64,000 nt of DNA from Octadecabacter ascidiaceicola (lineage in GTDB: Bacteria; Pseudomonadota; Alphaproteobacteria; Rhodobacterales; Rhodobacteraceae). The translations under genes were made by a program, and so were the position numbers. Numbering within the stretch: position 1 is the stretch's first letter; each line of letters starts with the position of its first letter. This document shows positions 18,999-29,397 of this stretch, piece after piece. The notes under the pieces were generated by a model. The model searched no databases. It was not told where the DNA came from and was given only the letters and a program-made list of their open reading frames with translations. Location: positions 62,001 through 126,000 of the forward strand of contig NZ_FXYD01000005.1 of the NCBI RefSeq assembly GCF_900185015.1. Direction: 5' to 3'.

Positions 18999-20887
18999 AG
19001 CGCTTCCCAATGGACGCCCGCGGCAGGTATTTCGGTGCCGTTCCATTCGATCGTTTCTGGGGCGTAGTTGAACACGAAGCGATGGGTTTGAGTGTTCCTG
19101 ATACGAAGACCGTCAGGTAACGCGTGGTGCGTTAGGCCGGTTTCATCGCACAGATCTTTTAGGATCAGGTCCCAAGTCGCATCATCCGGCCAGCCAGCAA
19201 GGTAGCGAAGTTTATCGCCCATGATCGCAGCATGCCCGTCAGTGGTACGCAATGTAACGGACGCGTCCCCCTCCAGCATCTCGCGCCAATGCACGAATTG
19301 CCCACCGTTTTCCAGCGGCACGCCGACGTCCGGTGGCAGGCTTTCGGTAAGTGTTACGGAAACATTCAAACCGTCGACGTTCGGGCCAAGTGGGGTCGGG
19401 ATAGATATGTCTTGTGTCTTGGTGTCCGTTCGCGGACCGATCAGCGCGGTTGCTCCAGTTAGGGCGTTCCGTAGCGACCCTGATAGGTGCATGAGGCCTG
19501 GGGCGAGCGTGAATTTGTATGCTGACAGATCATCCGTGTCCGGTGGCAGGACATCCACGTTTAGGCCGGCGCGACGACAGGCACGGTATGCTGAAAATGC
19601 AAGCCGGAACTGATCAAAGTCCGCACCTTGCGGTTGCGCTTCCCACGCCCACGCGCTTTCATAATCAAACACCAAAGCAACGTCTGCCTTTGCCGTGCCT
19701 ACATCTGGCAAGTCGTTGATTTCTTGCGAAACCTGTTGGGCTTCAGCCAGTGCTGGCGCATCTTGGTCATCTGTACGCAACAGCCCTGCGTGCATTTGTT
19801 CTTGGGCAAATGGGGCCTGACGCCAGCGGAAATAACACACGGTTTCAGCGCCATGTGCAAAGGCCTCCCATGCCCATAGTCGCGCCATCCCGGGCAACGG
19901 GGCTGGGTTGTAGGGTGCCCAATTCACAGGGCCCGGTTGTTGCTCCATGATCCACCATCGACCTTTGCCAACGGCACGGTAAAGATCATGGTGAAACGCC
20001 TGATTATCAGGGTGACCTTGGCGCAAAAACCGTCTCTTGAACTCGGGTGAACCTTCTAAGCGGTCGGACAAAAATCCTATCGGGTAGCTGTCCCAAGATG
20101 CGATATCAAGGTCCGCGCCAACTTTGAAATGATCAAAAGATGTCTCGCGCCCCATGTAATTGTGAATGATCGGCGCGCTGGTGTGTTTGCGGATTTCATC
20201 AACTTGTTCGCGGTTGAATCCGACAACCATGTCTGAGGAGTAACGGTAAAAATCAAGGACATGAGGGTGGTTTGGTTCCGTGACAGTCAGGTTGGGCAAA
20301 TCGATGTCTACGAAGTCATCGTATTCCATCGACCAGAACACATTGCCCCAGGCACGATTGAGCGCATCAATGGATTGGTACTTCTGTGCCAGCCAGAAGT
20401 GGAACCCTTCAGTTGCGGCATCGGAATAGCTGCGGGTTGTATCGTGGCAGGCATATTCATTATCCGTTTGCCATGCTTGAATGTGTTTATTTGTCCCGTA
20501 TCGTTCGGCGAACTTGCGCGTGATACGCTTGCTTTCTTCACGGTAACCACGGTGCGAAAAGCAATAGTGGCGTCGTGAACCAAAACCACGTGGGCGGCCC
20601 TGTTCATCAACTGCAAGCATATCGGGATGCTTGTCGAGCATCCAGCGTGGTGGCGTTGCAGTGGGTGTGCCAAGGATGACTTTCAGGCCTGCATTGCCCA
20701 GAACATCAATCGCGCGGTCCAGCCAACCCCAATCGAACTCATCCGGTTTCGGCTCTAGTCGCGACCACGCGAATTCGCCAATGCGGACCCAACTTAGCCC
20801 CGCATCCACCATTCGGCGTGCGTCTTCTGCCCAGATATCTTCGGGCCAGTGTTCAGGATAATAGCAGACGCCGAGTGTGCGTTTCAT
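18995..20887 (-). CDS. Beta-galactosidase, glycoside hydrolase family 42
   Basis: This 630-residue enzyme splits beta-galactosides such as lactose. The GH42 acid/base is Glu144 in TDNEYACHD and the nucleophile is Glu315 in WWIMEQQPGPVNW. The N-terminal LGVCYYPEHWPEDIW and RIGEFAWSRLEP are classic GH42 blocks. There is no signal peptide, so it acts in the cytoplasm on imported sugar. I used the ATG at 20887, where the family begins; a frame extension to 20917 exists. It lies 38 bases after the lactonase gene and overlaps galM. Confidence 0.93.
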   Translation of the reverse strand: MKRTLGVCYYPEHWPEDIWAEDARRMVDAGLSWVRIGEFAWSRLEPKPDEFDWGWLDRAIDVLGNAGLKVILGTPTATPPRWMLDKHPDMLAVDEQGRPRGFGSRRHYCFSHRGYREESKRITRKFAERYGTNKHIQAWQTDNEYACHDTTRSYSDAATEGFHFWLAQKYQSIDALNRAWGNVFWSMEYDDFVDIDLPNLTVTEPNHPHVLDFYRYSSDMVVGFNREQVDEIRKHTSAPIIHNYMGRETSFDHFKVGADLDIASWDSYPIGFLSDRLEGSPEFKRRFLRQGHPDNQAFHHDLYRAVGKGRWWIMEQQPGPVNWAPYNPAPLPGMARLWAWEAFAHGAETVCYFRWRQAPFAQEQMHAGLLRTDDQDAPALAEAQQVSQEINDLPDVGTAKADVALVFDYESAWAWEAQPQGADFDQFRLAFSAYRACRRAGLNVDVLPPDTDDLSAYKFTLAPGLMHLSGSLRNALTGATALIGPRTDTKTQDISIPTPLGPNVDGLNVSVTLTESLPPDVGVPLENGGQFVHWREMLEGDASVTLRTTDGHAAIMGDKLRYLAGWPDDATWDLILKDLCDETGLTHHALPDGLRIRNTQTHRFVFNYAPETIEWNGTEIPAAGVHWEAL

Positions 20888-20925
20888 GATGGTCCTATGG
20901 GTTTTGGGCCGAGGCAAAGTTGAGA

Positions 20926-21750
20926 TTAAAGGATCACTTGATGCTCAGCTTGTCCAACGGCATCGACAGGGGTTGCGAAGGTTTTACCTTCGTCAGCTCC
21001 CGTAAGCCCGTCAGCGGCGGATGTGCAGAACAGTGTTTTGAGGTCAGAACCACCAAATGCCGGGCAAGATGTTTGCGTGGCTGGGAAGGCGACAGTTTGC
21101 ACCATGGTGCCGTCCGGCGCATAGCATGCAACATGGTTAGCGCCCCATTGGGCGTTCCAAAAATTGCCCGTGCTGTCGATAACTGCACCGTCCGGCCCCC
21201 AATTCGTTTCCCCGAAATCGAGCCAGACTTCTGGATCACCCGTGGGCCAGCCATCTTTTTCCGAAAGGCGTTGTCGCATGATCTTTTTGGTTGGCGTGTC
21301 GGTGAAGCAGGCATAGGTGCCATCAGGCGCAAAACAGATCGCGTTGGAAATGGTGATGTCTACAAAAAGCCTGCGAACTTCGCCGCGGTAGTAGCGATAG
21401 ATCGCCCCAGCATTCGGTTCGGCGTTCAGCCCCATGGTTCCGATCCAAAAGCCGCCCCAAGGGTCTGCACGCCCATCGTTGGAACGGGTAGCAGGTGTAT
21501 CGATTTCGATCTCGCAAATTTGATCGGCGGTTTCCCGTGCCAAATCGAAAACGTGCAGACCAATGCTATCCGCCAGCAGCAGACGGGTATCGTCGATCCA
21601 ACCCGCTGCAGAAACATGGCGCGAAAACTGCCAATGCCGTCCTTTGATGTGGAGGCGTTTGGACAGAATATCGAACCAGAACAGCTCACCTCGTTCTGGG
21701 TGCCAAAGAGGGCCTTCACCCAACGTGCATTGGGTCTCATCGAAAATCAT
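20926..21750 (-). CDS. SMP-30/gluconolactonase family lactonase
   Basis: This 274-residue six-bladed propeller lactonase probably opens galactonolactone to galactonate, a step of the galactose oxidation route. [17 protein letters not shown] carries the metal-ligand Glu, and [17 protein letters not shown] carries the Asn/Asp ligands. The start overlaps the stop of the aldolase gene as ATGA. Substrate assignment comes from the neighbours (KDGal kinase and KDPGal aldolase); arabinono- or gluconolactone are other options for the family. Confidence 0.85.
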   Translation of the reverse strand: MIFDETQCTLGEGPLWHPERGELFWFDILSKRLHIKGRHWQFSRHVSAAGWIDDTRLLLADSIGLHVFDLARETADQICEIEIDTPATRSNDGRADPWGGFWIGTMGLNAEPNAGAIYRYYRGEVRRLFVDITISNAICFAPDGTYACFTDTPTKKIMRQRLSEKDGWPTGDPEVWLDFGETNWGPDGAVIDSTGNFWNAQWGANHVACYAPDGTMVQTVAFPATQTSCPAFGGSDLKTLFCTSAADGLTGADEGKTFATPVDAVGQAEHQVIL

Positions 21751-22349
21751 CTTGCGTCGTCGTATGCGGCCACGAGGTCTTTGGCGCGTGCGGAGATGTC
21801 AGCCGTTGACATGCCTCGTTTATAAAGCGCTGACCCAATGCCGAAACCATCAGCGGACGCTGCAAACCAATCGGCAAAGTTTTCGGGGCCTGCGCCGCCA
21901 ACTGCGTAGATAAAGGTGTTTTCAGGAAGGACCGCACGGATCGCTTTTAACCCGTCAGGGCCAAGCAAAGAGCCTGGAAAAATTTTTAGACCGTCCGCGC
22001 CGTTTTTCAGTGCCGCAAAGCATTCGGTAGGTGTCATGACGCCTGGCCAGCTCTGCATCCCGGCGGTCTTGGTTGCGACGATCACACGCGGGTCGACGTT
22101 CGGAGAGACGACGAGCTTGCCACCCGACTGCGCAACGCGATTTACATCTTCAACTGACAATACCGTACCCGCGCCGATCAATGCTTGTTCGCCAAAAGCA
22201 TCGGCCATTGCTTTGATGCTGTCGAATGGATCGGGTGAGTTCAAAGGTACTTCGATGGTTGTGATACCAGCGCCGATCAAAGCTTCGGCGGCGGCGGTCG
22301 CTTCGGGCGGTGTGATGCCGCGCAGAATTGCGATAATGTTGCGTGTCAT
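21747..22349 (-). CDS. dgoA: 2-dehydro-3-deoxy-6-phosphogalactonate aldolase
   Basis: This 200-residue class I aldolase cleaves KDPGal to pyruvate and glyceraldehyde 3-phosphate. The Schiff-base lysine is Lys122 in DGLKIFPGS and the general-acid Glu33 lies in [11 protein letters not shown]. The N-terminal [13 protein letters not shown] is typical of DgoA more than of KDPG aldolase Eda, and adjacency to the KDGal kinase supports this. The gene starts directly after the kinase stop, without spacing. Confidence 0.9.
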   Translation of the reverse strand: MTRNIIAILRGITPPEATAAAEALIGAGITTIEVPLNSPDPFDSIKAMADAFGEQALIGAGTVLSVEDVNRVAQSGGKLVVSPNVDPRVIVATKTAGMQSWPGVMTPTECFAALKNGADGLKIFPGSLLGPDGLKAIRAVLPENTFIYAVGGAGPENFADWFAASADGFGIGSALYKRGMSTADISARAKDLVAAYDDAR

Positions 22350-23255
22350 TTATTCGGTCTCCAGAATGGCATGCGCGGTTTTGATGCCTGCAAGCGTCAT
22401 TTCAGTGGCATCTGCGTGGGCGACGTTAACGCCTTGGGCGGCAAGCCCTGCAAGGTAGGGCTGAGAAACAGCATCTGCCCCAATGAGCGCCACGTTCTGA
22501 CCAAGCCAATAGGGTTTGGTCGACGCGAGTTCTGCGCCAATCAGCAGGCCTGAAAGTCGTGCACGGAGTGTTTGCGGATCGGTGTCATGGACAAGTTGCG
22601 CAGCGCGCAGCGAAAACAGCTGTCCCGCCATGCGTTCAGGGCGCGACATCGTTTCAGACAGCGCTTCAAGGAAAGTGCCGTCATTCCATCCGCTTTCAGC
22701 GATGGAGTGACGCAACACGGATTCTTCTGCAAGGAGAGAAAACATTTCGCCGGTCATACAGGTTTGAAAGCTAACGACCTCACCAGCGGACATATGCACC
22801 CATTTGGTGTGGGTGCCGGGAAGGCAAATTATGCCGTCCCAGTCGTCATTCAGTGACAAGAAGCCTGCTATCTGGGTTTCTTCGCCACGCATAACGTCCG
22901 CAGGATCCGTTTGGCGGATACCGGGAACAACGTGAACGGTAAGCCCATCGCGTTGAACGGCGGCTTTGACCATGGTGTTCGGGCAAACGCTGCAGGGAGC
23001 GGTTTGGTAAGGCGCTTCGACCCATCCTTGGCGTGAACCAACCATGCCACAGGCAACGACTGTGTCCGCAGTCTTTAGCCAATCGGCAGCAACATCAACC
23101 AAAACGGGTTCAAACGCATCAGGTGCTAATTGCCCCATGCCTTTCTCCGACGTCCGCATGTCCAAAACGGTCCCGTCATTGCTGATTGCCCAAAGTCGTA
23201 GGTTCGATGTGCCCCAATCAGCGGCGATCCATGTTGGCGTTTGATTAGCAGTCAT
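22350..23255 (-). CDS. dgoK: 2-dehydro-3-deoxygalactonokinase
   Basis: DgoK phosphorylates 2-keto-3-deoxygalactonate with ATP. The 301-residue protein begins with the ASKHA-type IAADWGTSNLRLW phosphate loop and contains CGMVGSRQGWVEAPY and LPGTHTKWV, which match the DgoK family. I used the ATG at 23255, which overlaps the GH36 stop as ATGA; a longer frame starts at 23279. Substrate is then handed to DgoA, encoded next. Confidence 0.9.
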   Translation of the reverse strand: MTANQTPTWIAADWGTSNLRLWAISNDGTVLDMRTSEKGMGQLAPDAFEPVLVDVAADWLKTADTVVACGMVGSRQGWVEAPYQTAPCSVCPNTMVKAAVQRDGLTVHVVPGIRQTDPADVMRGEETQIAGFLSLNDDWDGIICLPGTHTKWVHMSAGEVVSFQTCMTGEMFSLLAEESVLRHSIAESGWNDGTFLEALSETMSRPERMAGQLFSLRAAQLVHDTDPQTLRARLSGLLIGAELASTKPYWLGQNVALIGADAVSQPYLAGLAAQGVNVAHADATEMTLAGIKTAHAILETE

Positions 23256-25330
23256 AGACGTTTCCCTTCGATCACCCACATGGTTTCAGGGAACGCCCAA
23301 GGCAAGGTCAATCCGTGATGCATCAGGTAAGCGCCTGAAAGTGTGGCCGGCCCGTCCTTTAGCGCAAGTATGCCGCGTGACAGGCGCGATGCAGATGAAC
23401 GGTTGGCCAAAGTGACCTCATACAGTGCGCCCGGATCCAACGCCGTGAGGCGTAAGGGACGTGGTGCAACCTGAGCGGAGGTCGCTGCTTTGCCTGCAAA
23501 CACGACAAACTGTTCACCAGACGGGTGTATTTGTTGCTCGGCAATAACTGCAGGGTCTGAGCTATCGAGCAAAAGAATATCCGCCTTCTGCATCCAACTA
23601 CGGTTGTGTTTCCACCAGTTAGTAACTTCGGTCAGCACGCGGATTTCGTGATCGTCGAGTTCGCGGGGATCCATCTCGAACCCCATATGCCGCTGTGCCG
23701 CGACCCAAGCGCGGAACGAAATATCGAGCGTCCGCCCAGACGTATGACACTTACGAGGACCAACATGGGATCCCGTAATCGACAGTGGTAGAAACAATGC
23801 GGCGTTGTGCTGAATATGTAGGCGTTCAAGCGCGTCGTTTGAATCAGACAGCCAAACCCGTTGTGTGCGTTTCAGGATGCCAAAATCAATACGCCCGCCG
23901 CCAGACGCGCAGCTCTCAATTTCCACGTCCGGGAAGGCGTCGCGCAATCGATCAATCAAGGCATAAGAGCCACGCGTTTGCGTTGCATCCGGCATAGGCA
24001 GTACGCGGTTGTGGTCCCATTTGATGTAGTCGATGTCGTAATCGCGCAGAATCGCTGACATGCGATCGAACAAGAAGTTGCGCACTTCAGGTAGCGCCAT
24101 ATTGAGCGCCTTTTGCTGGCGTCCCAATGTCTGGTCTTCACTACCCAAGGCCCAATCAGGATGGGCACGATGAATGTCGCTATCTGGGTTGATCATTTCC
24201 GGCTCAAACCAGATGCCAAACGACATGCCAAGGGAATGCACGTGGTCGATTAATGGGTCGAGGCCGTCGGGGTATTTACGTTCGTCGACCTCCCAGTCGG
24301 ACAATGCGCGTGTATCGTCGTCACGGTTGCCAAACCAACCGTCATCTAACACGAAACGTTCGGCGCCCAGTTTGGCGGCGCGATCGGCAATGTCGGACAG
24401 CACGTCAATTTTGTGGTCAAAATAGACAGCTTCCCAGCAATTGTAATGGACAGGGCGTGGGCGGTCAGGTTTGGGCCACGTTACAACGCGGTCCCGAACG
24501 TGACGCTGGAACGAAACAGCGCAACCGTTCAATCCGCTATTCGAATAGGTCATGAATAGCGGTGCGGTGCTAAATTCTGTCGCCGCTTCTGTTTCCATCC
24601 GTGCGGCATGGCCCCACTGAACTTGTCGGCGCCCATCCGGAAGTTCTTCAGCGATCATTCGGTGACCACCGGACCAGCCATAGTGGAACGCGTAGGCTTC
24701 ACCTTGGGTATTTGTGGCGCCAGTAACGGGCACGATGAGTCCTGGGAAATGCTCGTGCCCTGTGCGACCGGTGCGATTTTCGCGGTACCGAATGCCAGGG
24801 GACCAAGCTGTGCGGTTCGTCTCAAACTCACGGCACCAGCGACCTGAGAAATCGATCATTTCTTCAGATTGCTGTGGTGCCGGCATGACAGGCGCTGCCA
24901 GCCAGTGCAGATGAACGGGTGCGTCGGAATTGAGTACGGTTATCGCGCGAATGACGTTGGTGTGTACTTCGGTTTCGAACACGAACGTCAGCGTGAGGCC
25001 GCTATCTTCGTCGCGGTATTTGAGCGTCAGGTTGCTGCCGTTTTCAGCCGAAAGGAAACAGAATTTTGGCAGCAGGGGTGTGCCGTTTTCACTGTGCACA
25101 ATAAGTCCCGGTTGGCCGGGGAAGGTGCGCGATGCTTCGGGGGACAGCGACAGGTCGGGGTTCTCGTCGAGCATACCGCCGGTTACGTCAATCGCGTGCG
25201 CTGCGAGCAAGGTTTCAAGGTTCTCGTCCTTAGGCAAAACAGCGCCCCAGTATACGACCTCGGGCAAACGCTCGCGCCGCGCGGCCAGTACCAACGTCTG
25301 ACAGCCATCATCCAATCGCCAAGTTTTCAT
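23252..25330 (-). CDS. Alpha-galactosidase, glycoside hydrolase family 36
   Basis: This 692-residue enzyme releases galactose from alpha-galactosides such as melibiose or raffinose. The catalytic barrel shows the nucleophile Asp439 in YIKWDHNR and acid/base Asp482 in ESCASGGGRID, both diagnostic of GH36. The block FVLDDGWFGNRDDD lies upstream of them. An N-terminal beta-rich domain covers about residues 1-290. No signal peptide is present, so it is cytoplasmic. Its start overlaps the permease stop by one base (TAATG). Confidence 0.92.
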   Translation of the reverse strand: MKTWRLDDGCQTLVLAARRERLPEVVYWGAVLPKDENLETLLAAHAIDVTGGMLDENPDLSLSPEASRTFPGQPGLIVHSENGTPLLPKFCFLSAENGSNLTLKYRDEDSGLTLTFVFETEVHTNVIRAITVLNSDAPVHLHWLAAPVMPAPQQSEEMIDFSGRWCREFETNRTAWSPGIRYRENRTGRTGHEHFPGLIVPVTGATNTQGEAYAFHYGWSGGHRMIAEELPDGRRQVQWGHAARMETEAATEFSTAPLFMTYSNSGLNGCAVSFQRHVRDRVVTWPKPDRPRPVHYNCWEAVYFDHKIDVLSDIADRAAKLGAERFVLDDGWFGNRDDDTRALSDWEVDERKYPDGLDPLIDHVHSLGMSFGIWFEPEMINPDSDIHRAHPDWALGSEDQTLGRQQKALNMALPEVRNFLFDRMSAILRDYDIDYIKWDHNRVLPMPDATQTRGSYALIDRLRDAFPDVEIESCASGGGRIDFGILKRTQRVWLSDSNDALERLHIQHNAALFLPLSITGSHVGPRKCHTSGRTLDISFRAWVAAQRHMGFEMDPRELDDHEIRVLTEVTNWWKHNRSWMQKADILLLDSSDPAVIAEQQIHPSGEQFVVFAGKAATSAQVAPRPLRLTALDPGALYEVTLANRSSASRLSRGILALKDGPATLSGAYLMHHGLTLPWAFPETMWVIEGKRL

Positions 25331-26178
25331 TACTTCACAGCCCCAAGGGTTAGACCCGCGATAAAGTGTTTCTGCATTAGGAAGAACATTGCCACAGGGG
25401 GCAGTGCCGCCACAATCGAACCCGCACTCATTAAATGATACGCCGCGCGGTACTGGCTGTTAAAACTGGTGATCCCTGCAGTGACCGGCTGGCTGTCTGG
25501 GCCTTGGGTTAGGACGATTGCCCAGAAGTAGTCATTCCAGATGAAGGTGAAGATCAGTACAGACAGGGCGGCCAGCGCGGGTTTCATCAGCGGTAAAACC
25601 ACGAACAGGAAGATGCGCCATTCTGAGACACCTTCGACACGGGCGGCCTCGATTAGGGGAAAGGGAAGCGCACGGATAAAGTTGCGCATGAACAACGTGC
25701 AAAATCCGGTTTGGAAGGCGATGTGAAACAGCACGAGGCCTGTTTTGGTGTCATAAAGCCCAAGGCCCAGTGTCAGGTCACGCACAGGGACCATTAGGAT
25801 CTGGAACGGAACGAAGTTGCCGGCAATGAACATGAAAAAGATCGGCAGATTGCCTTTGAATTTGTACACACCCAGCGCAAAGCCCGTCATCGACGACAAA
25901 ATGACTGCGCCAATGACTGTCGGAATGGTGATCAGCACCGAGTTCCACAAATACCGCGGCATATCGGATTCAAAGAAAACCTTGCCGTAATTGTTGAACA
26001 TCTCAAACGAGCTGGGGATGCCCCAGTAGTTGCCGTTGGTGAAATCCGCGTCGGGTTTGATTGAAAAAATCGCGACGGCGATAAGCGGTAGCAACCAAAT
26101 GATCAGGACGATTGGCAGCAGGACTTGATAGCTGATCTGCCATTGGCGGGAAGTTTTTTCGAGCGGTGTCGGAAACAT
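25330..26178 (-). CDS. Carbohydrate ABC transporter permease, MalG type
   Basis: This is the second inner-membrane permease of the galactoside importer, 282 residues with about six helices. The EAA loop EAARVEGVSEWRIFLFVVLP lies near residue 190, and the family C-terminus HFIAGLTLGAVK is present. I used the ATG at 26178, one base inside the preceding permease stop, rather than the longer frame from 26214. The binding protein and first permease are encoded just upstream and the ATPase on the other strand at 29398. Confidence 0.9.
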   Translation of the reverse strand: MFPTPLEKTSRQWQISYQVLLPIVLIIWLLPLIAVAIFSIKPDADFTNGNYWGIPSSFEMFNNYGKVFFESDMPRYLWNSVLITIPTVIGAVILSSMTGFALGVYKFKGNLPIFFMFIAGNFVPFQILMVPVRDLTLGLGLYDTKTGLVLFHIAFQTGFCTLFMRNFIRALPFPLIEAARVEGVSEWRIFLFVVLPLMKPALAALSVLIFTFIWNDYFWAIVLTQGPDSQPVTAGITSFNSQYRAAYHLMSAGSIVAALPPVAMFFLMQKHFIAGLTLGAVK

Positions 26179-27089
26179 CAGCGCGCTCCTTTTTCGTCTT
26201 GATACATGGACCACAGGAAGTAGCCGATGAAACCGAGCATGATGAAAAACAGCACAACTGCGATGGCTGCGCCGTAGCCCATGCGGAAGCCGAACTCGGA
26301 TAGGGATTCTTCAAACATGTAAAAGCTCAGCACGCGGGTTGATCCGAAGGGGCCGCCGTTGGTCATTACGGCGATGAAATCGAACGAGCGGAGCGCACCG
26401 ATGATTGTCACAACGAAGGCGATGAAGGTCGCAGGTTTCAGCTGTGGTAGGATCACGTGCCAAAGCATGCGATGACCTTTAGCACCGTCCAGACGCGCGG
26501 CCTCGACTTGCTCAGGGTCTACTGAGTTTAAGCCCGTAAGATATAGGATCATGCAGTAAGCCGTCTGCGGCCAAAGGCCGGCGGCGATGATGCCGTATGT
26601 CGCGGTGTCTGGGCTGCCGAGGATATTGTAAGGGCCAAGGCCGAATACGCCGACCACGTTGTTCAAAAGACCTTGATCGCCGGGCAAATAGAACCATGAA
26701 AATACAAGGCCCACAACGACCTGCGAGATGACAAAGGGGAAGAAGAAAAGCGATTTGTACAGCCGAATGCCAAAGACCTTTTGGTTCAGGAACAACGAGA
26801 TGAACAGCCCCATCGGGATCGCCAGTAGATACAAAACCAACCACTTCAGGTTGTTCCAAAACGACGTCTCGAACTTGCGATCACCGCCAAGCAGACGTTC
26901 GTAGTTGTCCAACCCAACCCATGTCTTTTCACCCAAACCGTCCCATTCATGAAACGAGATCCAGAAGGACTGGAAAATCGGGATGATCACGTAGAGCGCG
27001 AACATGGCGATGCCCGGGATCAGGAACAGCCACGGCGTCACCGCGATTTCATTGCGCTTGTACCAGCTGCGGTGGGTGGAGGTTGACAT
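26178..27089 (-). CDS. Carbohydrate ABC transporter permease, MalF type
   Basis: This is the first inner-membrane permease of the galactoside importer, 303 residues with about six helices. The EAA loop EAARLDGAKGHRMLWHVILP is near residue 210. I used the ATG at 27089, which has GGAG upstream; the frame stays open to 27131. It is separated from the binding-protein gene by 117 bases that hold a stem-loop, a layout that often lowers permease expression relative to the binding protein. Confidence 0.9.
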   Translation of the reverse strand: MSTSTHRSWYKRNEIAVTPWLFLIPGIAMFALYVIIPIFQSFWISFHEWDGLGEKTWVGLDNYERLLGGDRKFETSFWNNLKWLVLYLLAIPMGLFISLFLNQKVFGIRLYKSLFFFPFVISQVVVGLVFSWFYLPGDQGLLNNVVGVFGLGPYNILGSPDTATYGIIAAGLWPQTAYCMILYLTGLNSVDPEQVEAARLDGAKGHRMLWHVILPQLKPATFIAFVVTIIGALRSFDFIAVMTNGGPFGSTRVLSFYMFEESLSEFGFRMGYGAAIAVVLFFIMLGFIGYFLWSMYQDEKGAR

Positions 27090-27170
27090 GATTATCTCCT
27101 GACGGGTCAACACATGCGAAAATCGCACCAAAGGGTGAACGGGCGGCTTTCGAATGGGTTAAGTGGGGAA

Positions 27171-27194
27171 GGGGCAGGCCCAAAGGCCTACCCC
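27171..27194 (-). terminator. Stem-loop between binding-protein and permease genes
   Basis: GGGGTAGGCC and GGCCTGCCCC (read leftward) pair with one mismatch around a short loop, 12 bases after the binding-protein stop. No long T-run follows. It probably stabilises the binding-protein mRNA or partly terminates it; both are known for such operons. Confidence 0.6.
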
Positions 27195-27206
27195 AATTAA
27201 AATCGC

Positions 27207-28457
27207 TTATTCGTAGATGCGCTGACGCGCTTCTTCGAGACGGGCGAGGATGTCATCGACGTTCTCTGGGAACACCATGAACTCCTGCAAGCCTTCCATG
27301 CCCACGGAGGCCATTTCTGCTGGGAAGTCACGGTCAAAGAACTGTGCCACGCCGCCTTGTGCGTTGGTAGACAGCATGTCGAAGCCCTGCTCGAGGAACT
27401 CGTCCGCATCAACAGAAGAATCCGCGTTTACAGGCAGCTGACCCAAAGCCGCGCCAGCGTTGATTGCTGTCTGAACTTCAGCAGAAGCAACGAAAGCGAG
27501 GAATGCACGGGCGTTGTCTTTGTTCGTCGCCTGAGCTGGGATGTGGAACGTATCTGTTGGGGCGTCTTCGCCCTGTGGAACGTCCGCGATCAACGGGAAC
27601 TGGTAGAAGTCGATTTGGCTATCGTCCAGACCTGCGTCACGCATAGGTGCCACAGCGAAGTTACCGATGAGGTAAGCTGTTGCGTCACCGTCTGTCATGA
27701 ACTTCAACGCTTCCTGCCAGCTGTAAGACTGGTGGTCGTCGATGAATGCGCCCATTTCGATCAGAGCAGCCCAGTTGGCCATTGTCTGTACAACACGTTC
27801 GTCTGTCCATGCCACTTCGCCACGTGCGAGTTCCATGTGGAAATCGAAGCCGTTTGTGCGCATGTTCATGTAGTCGAACCAGCCGCCAGCAGTCCAAAGG
27901 AACTTTGTACCGATTGCGTAGCACTTGCGACCAGAGGCGAGGATAACCTGGCAATTGGCCATCTCTTCTTCCATTGTCGTAGGCTCGGTCAGGCCCAGCT
28001 CGTTGAAGATGTCTTCACGGTAGTAGATGCCCCACTGGTAGAACGTGTAAGGCACGCCCCACTGGGCGCCGTCCAATGTCATCGCGCCCTTAACGGCCTC
28101 AAGACCTGGCAAAGAGCCGTCTTCGTACATGTCAGACACGTCTTCAAACAGGCCAGCTTCGACATATGGACCCATACGGTTGGCTGCATACCAGTTTACA
28201 ACGTCTGGTGCGTTAGCTGTCAGCGCGTTGCGGATTTGTGTTTTCCAAGCTTCGCGATCAACGATCTCAAGCTCGATGTTTAGGTCTGGGTTTGCCGCGC
28301 CGAAATCTGCGACAAGACCTTCCATCACCGCGCGTGGCGCAGGGTTGGACATGTCGGACACAATACGAAGATCGCCTGACAGGCCGTCAGCGAACGCGGA
28401 TGTTGATGCAACACCCAAAGCAAGCGCCGCAACGGACGCCTTCAACATGGAATTCAT
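27207..28457 (-). CDS. Sugar-binding protein of an ABC importer
   Basis: This 416-residue periplasmic protein (signal peptide about 1-23, ending TSAFA) captures sugars for the two permeases encoded next. It has the family 1 extracellular solute-binding pattern: an early LRIVSDMSNPAPR strand, YTFYQWGIYYREDIFNELGL and a Trp-rich ligand region. I used the ATG at 28457 so the signal peptide has a normal length; the frame extends to 28496. It heads the galactoside operon, and galactosides are the likely ligands from the glycosidases behind it. Confidence 0.88.
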   Translation of the reverse strand: MNSMLKASVAALALGVASTSAFADGLSGDLRIVSDMSNPAPRAVMEGLVADFGAANPDLNIELEIVDREAWKTQIRNALTANAPDVVNWYAANRMGPYVEAGLFEDVSDMYEDGSLPGLEAVKGAMTLDGAQWGVPYTFYQWGIYYREDIFNELGLTEPTTMEEEMANCQVILASGRKCYAIGTKFLWTAGGWFDYMNMRTNGFDFHMELARGEVAWTDERVVQTMANWAALIEMGAFIDDHQSYSWQEALKFMTDGDATAYLIGNFAVAPMRDAGLDDSQIDFYQFPLIADVPQGEDAPTDTFHIPAQATNKDNARAFLAFVASAEVQTAINAGAALGQLPVNADSSVDADEFLEQGFDMLSTNAQGGVAQFFDRDFPAEMASVGMEGLQEFMVFPENVDDILARLEEARQRIYE

Positions 28458-28490
28458 GGTTTCCTCCCTTAGATTTCCATTCCAACAAGG

Positions 28491-28505
28491 TTTCATTATT
28501 TGAAA
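28491..28505. promoter_or_regulatory. Candidate operator in the galactoside divergent promoter region
   Basis: TTTCA and TGAAA form a perfect inverted repeat with a five-base centre, 34 bases before the binding-protein start and in an AT-rich tract between the operon and the divergent iclR-type gene. IclR proteins bind such short palindromes. The link is inferred from position only. Confidence 0.4.
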
Positions 28506-28596
28506 CTTAGTTTTGAATATTGAAATCTAATCTCGAATCGCCCATGCTTGTCAACACTGGGGTTGGACGACTTCAGTTCAGCGGGAGGAACAAGCA

Positions 28597-29382
28597 GTGG
28601 CTTCAAACGACGGAACAGTTGGTAAAGCATTGGAAGTATTGGATCAGGTGGCGTCTTATGGCCGCCCAGTTCGATTTTCCGAGCTGATCGATGCATCGCC
28701 ATTTCCCAAAGCGACCCTCTACCGATTCGTGCAAACGCTGACGAGTCAGAGCATGCTTGCTTACGATCCGGATCGTGGAACCTACGCGCCCGGCGTCCGC
28801 TTGGTGCGCCTCGCCCATGCGGCATGGCAACAGGCCTCGCTCGCACCAATTGCCCGTGAGGAAATTGACCTGCTGAGTGCAGAAGTCGGGGAAACAGTGC
28901 ACCTTGCCCAGCTGGACAACGCACAGGTTATCTATGTCGATAAACGTAACGCCGCAGACCCTGTGCAGATGTATAGCCAAGCAGGAAAAGTCGGCCCAGC
29001 CTATTGCACAGGTGTCGGCAAAGCGATGTTGGCGTATCTGCCCGAAAATGAACTTGCCGATGTGCTGGGTCAGCAAAGCTACCACCGTTTCACCGATTCC
29101 ACGCACACGTCACCTGATAGTCTGCGCGAAGAGTTGGGTGACATACGTGCAAACGGTTACGGATTTGACCGAGAAGAGCACGAGCCTGGAATCATTTGCG
29201 TCGCGTTGCCGATCCTCTCTGAAACCAATCGCGTTTTGGGGGCTCTTTCTGTCACCAGCACCACGACCCGTACAAACCTTGCGGGGCTGGAAGGCCTCGT
29301 TCCACGCATCCAAACAGCAGCCGCCGCGATCGCGAAAGAAGCCAGTGCTTGGCAATTTCCTGCGACGGCCGCCAATTCCTAA
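28597..29382 (+). CDS. IclR family transcriptional regulator
   Basis: The 261-residue regulator has an N-terminal winged helix ([20 protein letters not shown], about residues 28-47) and a C-terminal effector domain with [14 protein letters not shown] and [19 protein letters not shown], both IclR signatures. It starts with GTG behind GGGAGG. It is divergent from the galactoside operon and precedes the transporter ATPase by 15 bases, so it probably controls both in response to a sugar or a pathway intermediate such as KDGal. Confidence 0.9.
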   Translation: MASNDGTVGKALEVLDQVASYGRPVRFSELIDASPFPKATLYRFVQTLTSQSMLAYDPDRGTYAPGVRLVRLAHAAWQQASLAPIAREEIDLLSAEVGETVHLAQLDNAQVIYVDKRNAADPVQMYSQAGKVGPAYCTGVGKAMLAYLPENELADVLGQQSYHRFTDSTHTSPDSLREELGDIRANGYGFDREEHEPGIICVALPILSETNRVLGALSVTSTTTRTNLAGLEGLVPRIQTAAAAIAKEASAWQFPATAANS

Positions 29383-29397
29383 GGAAGGTCCACCAAT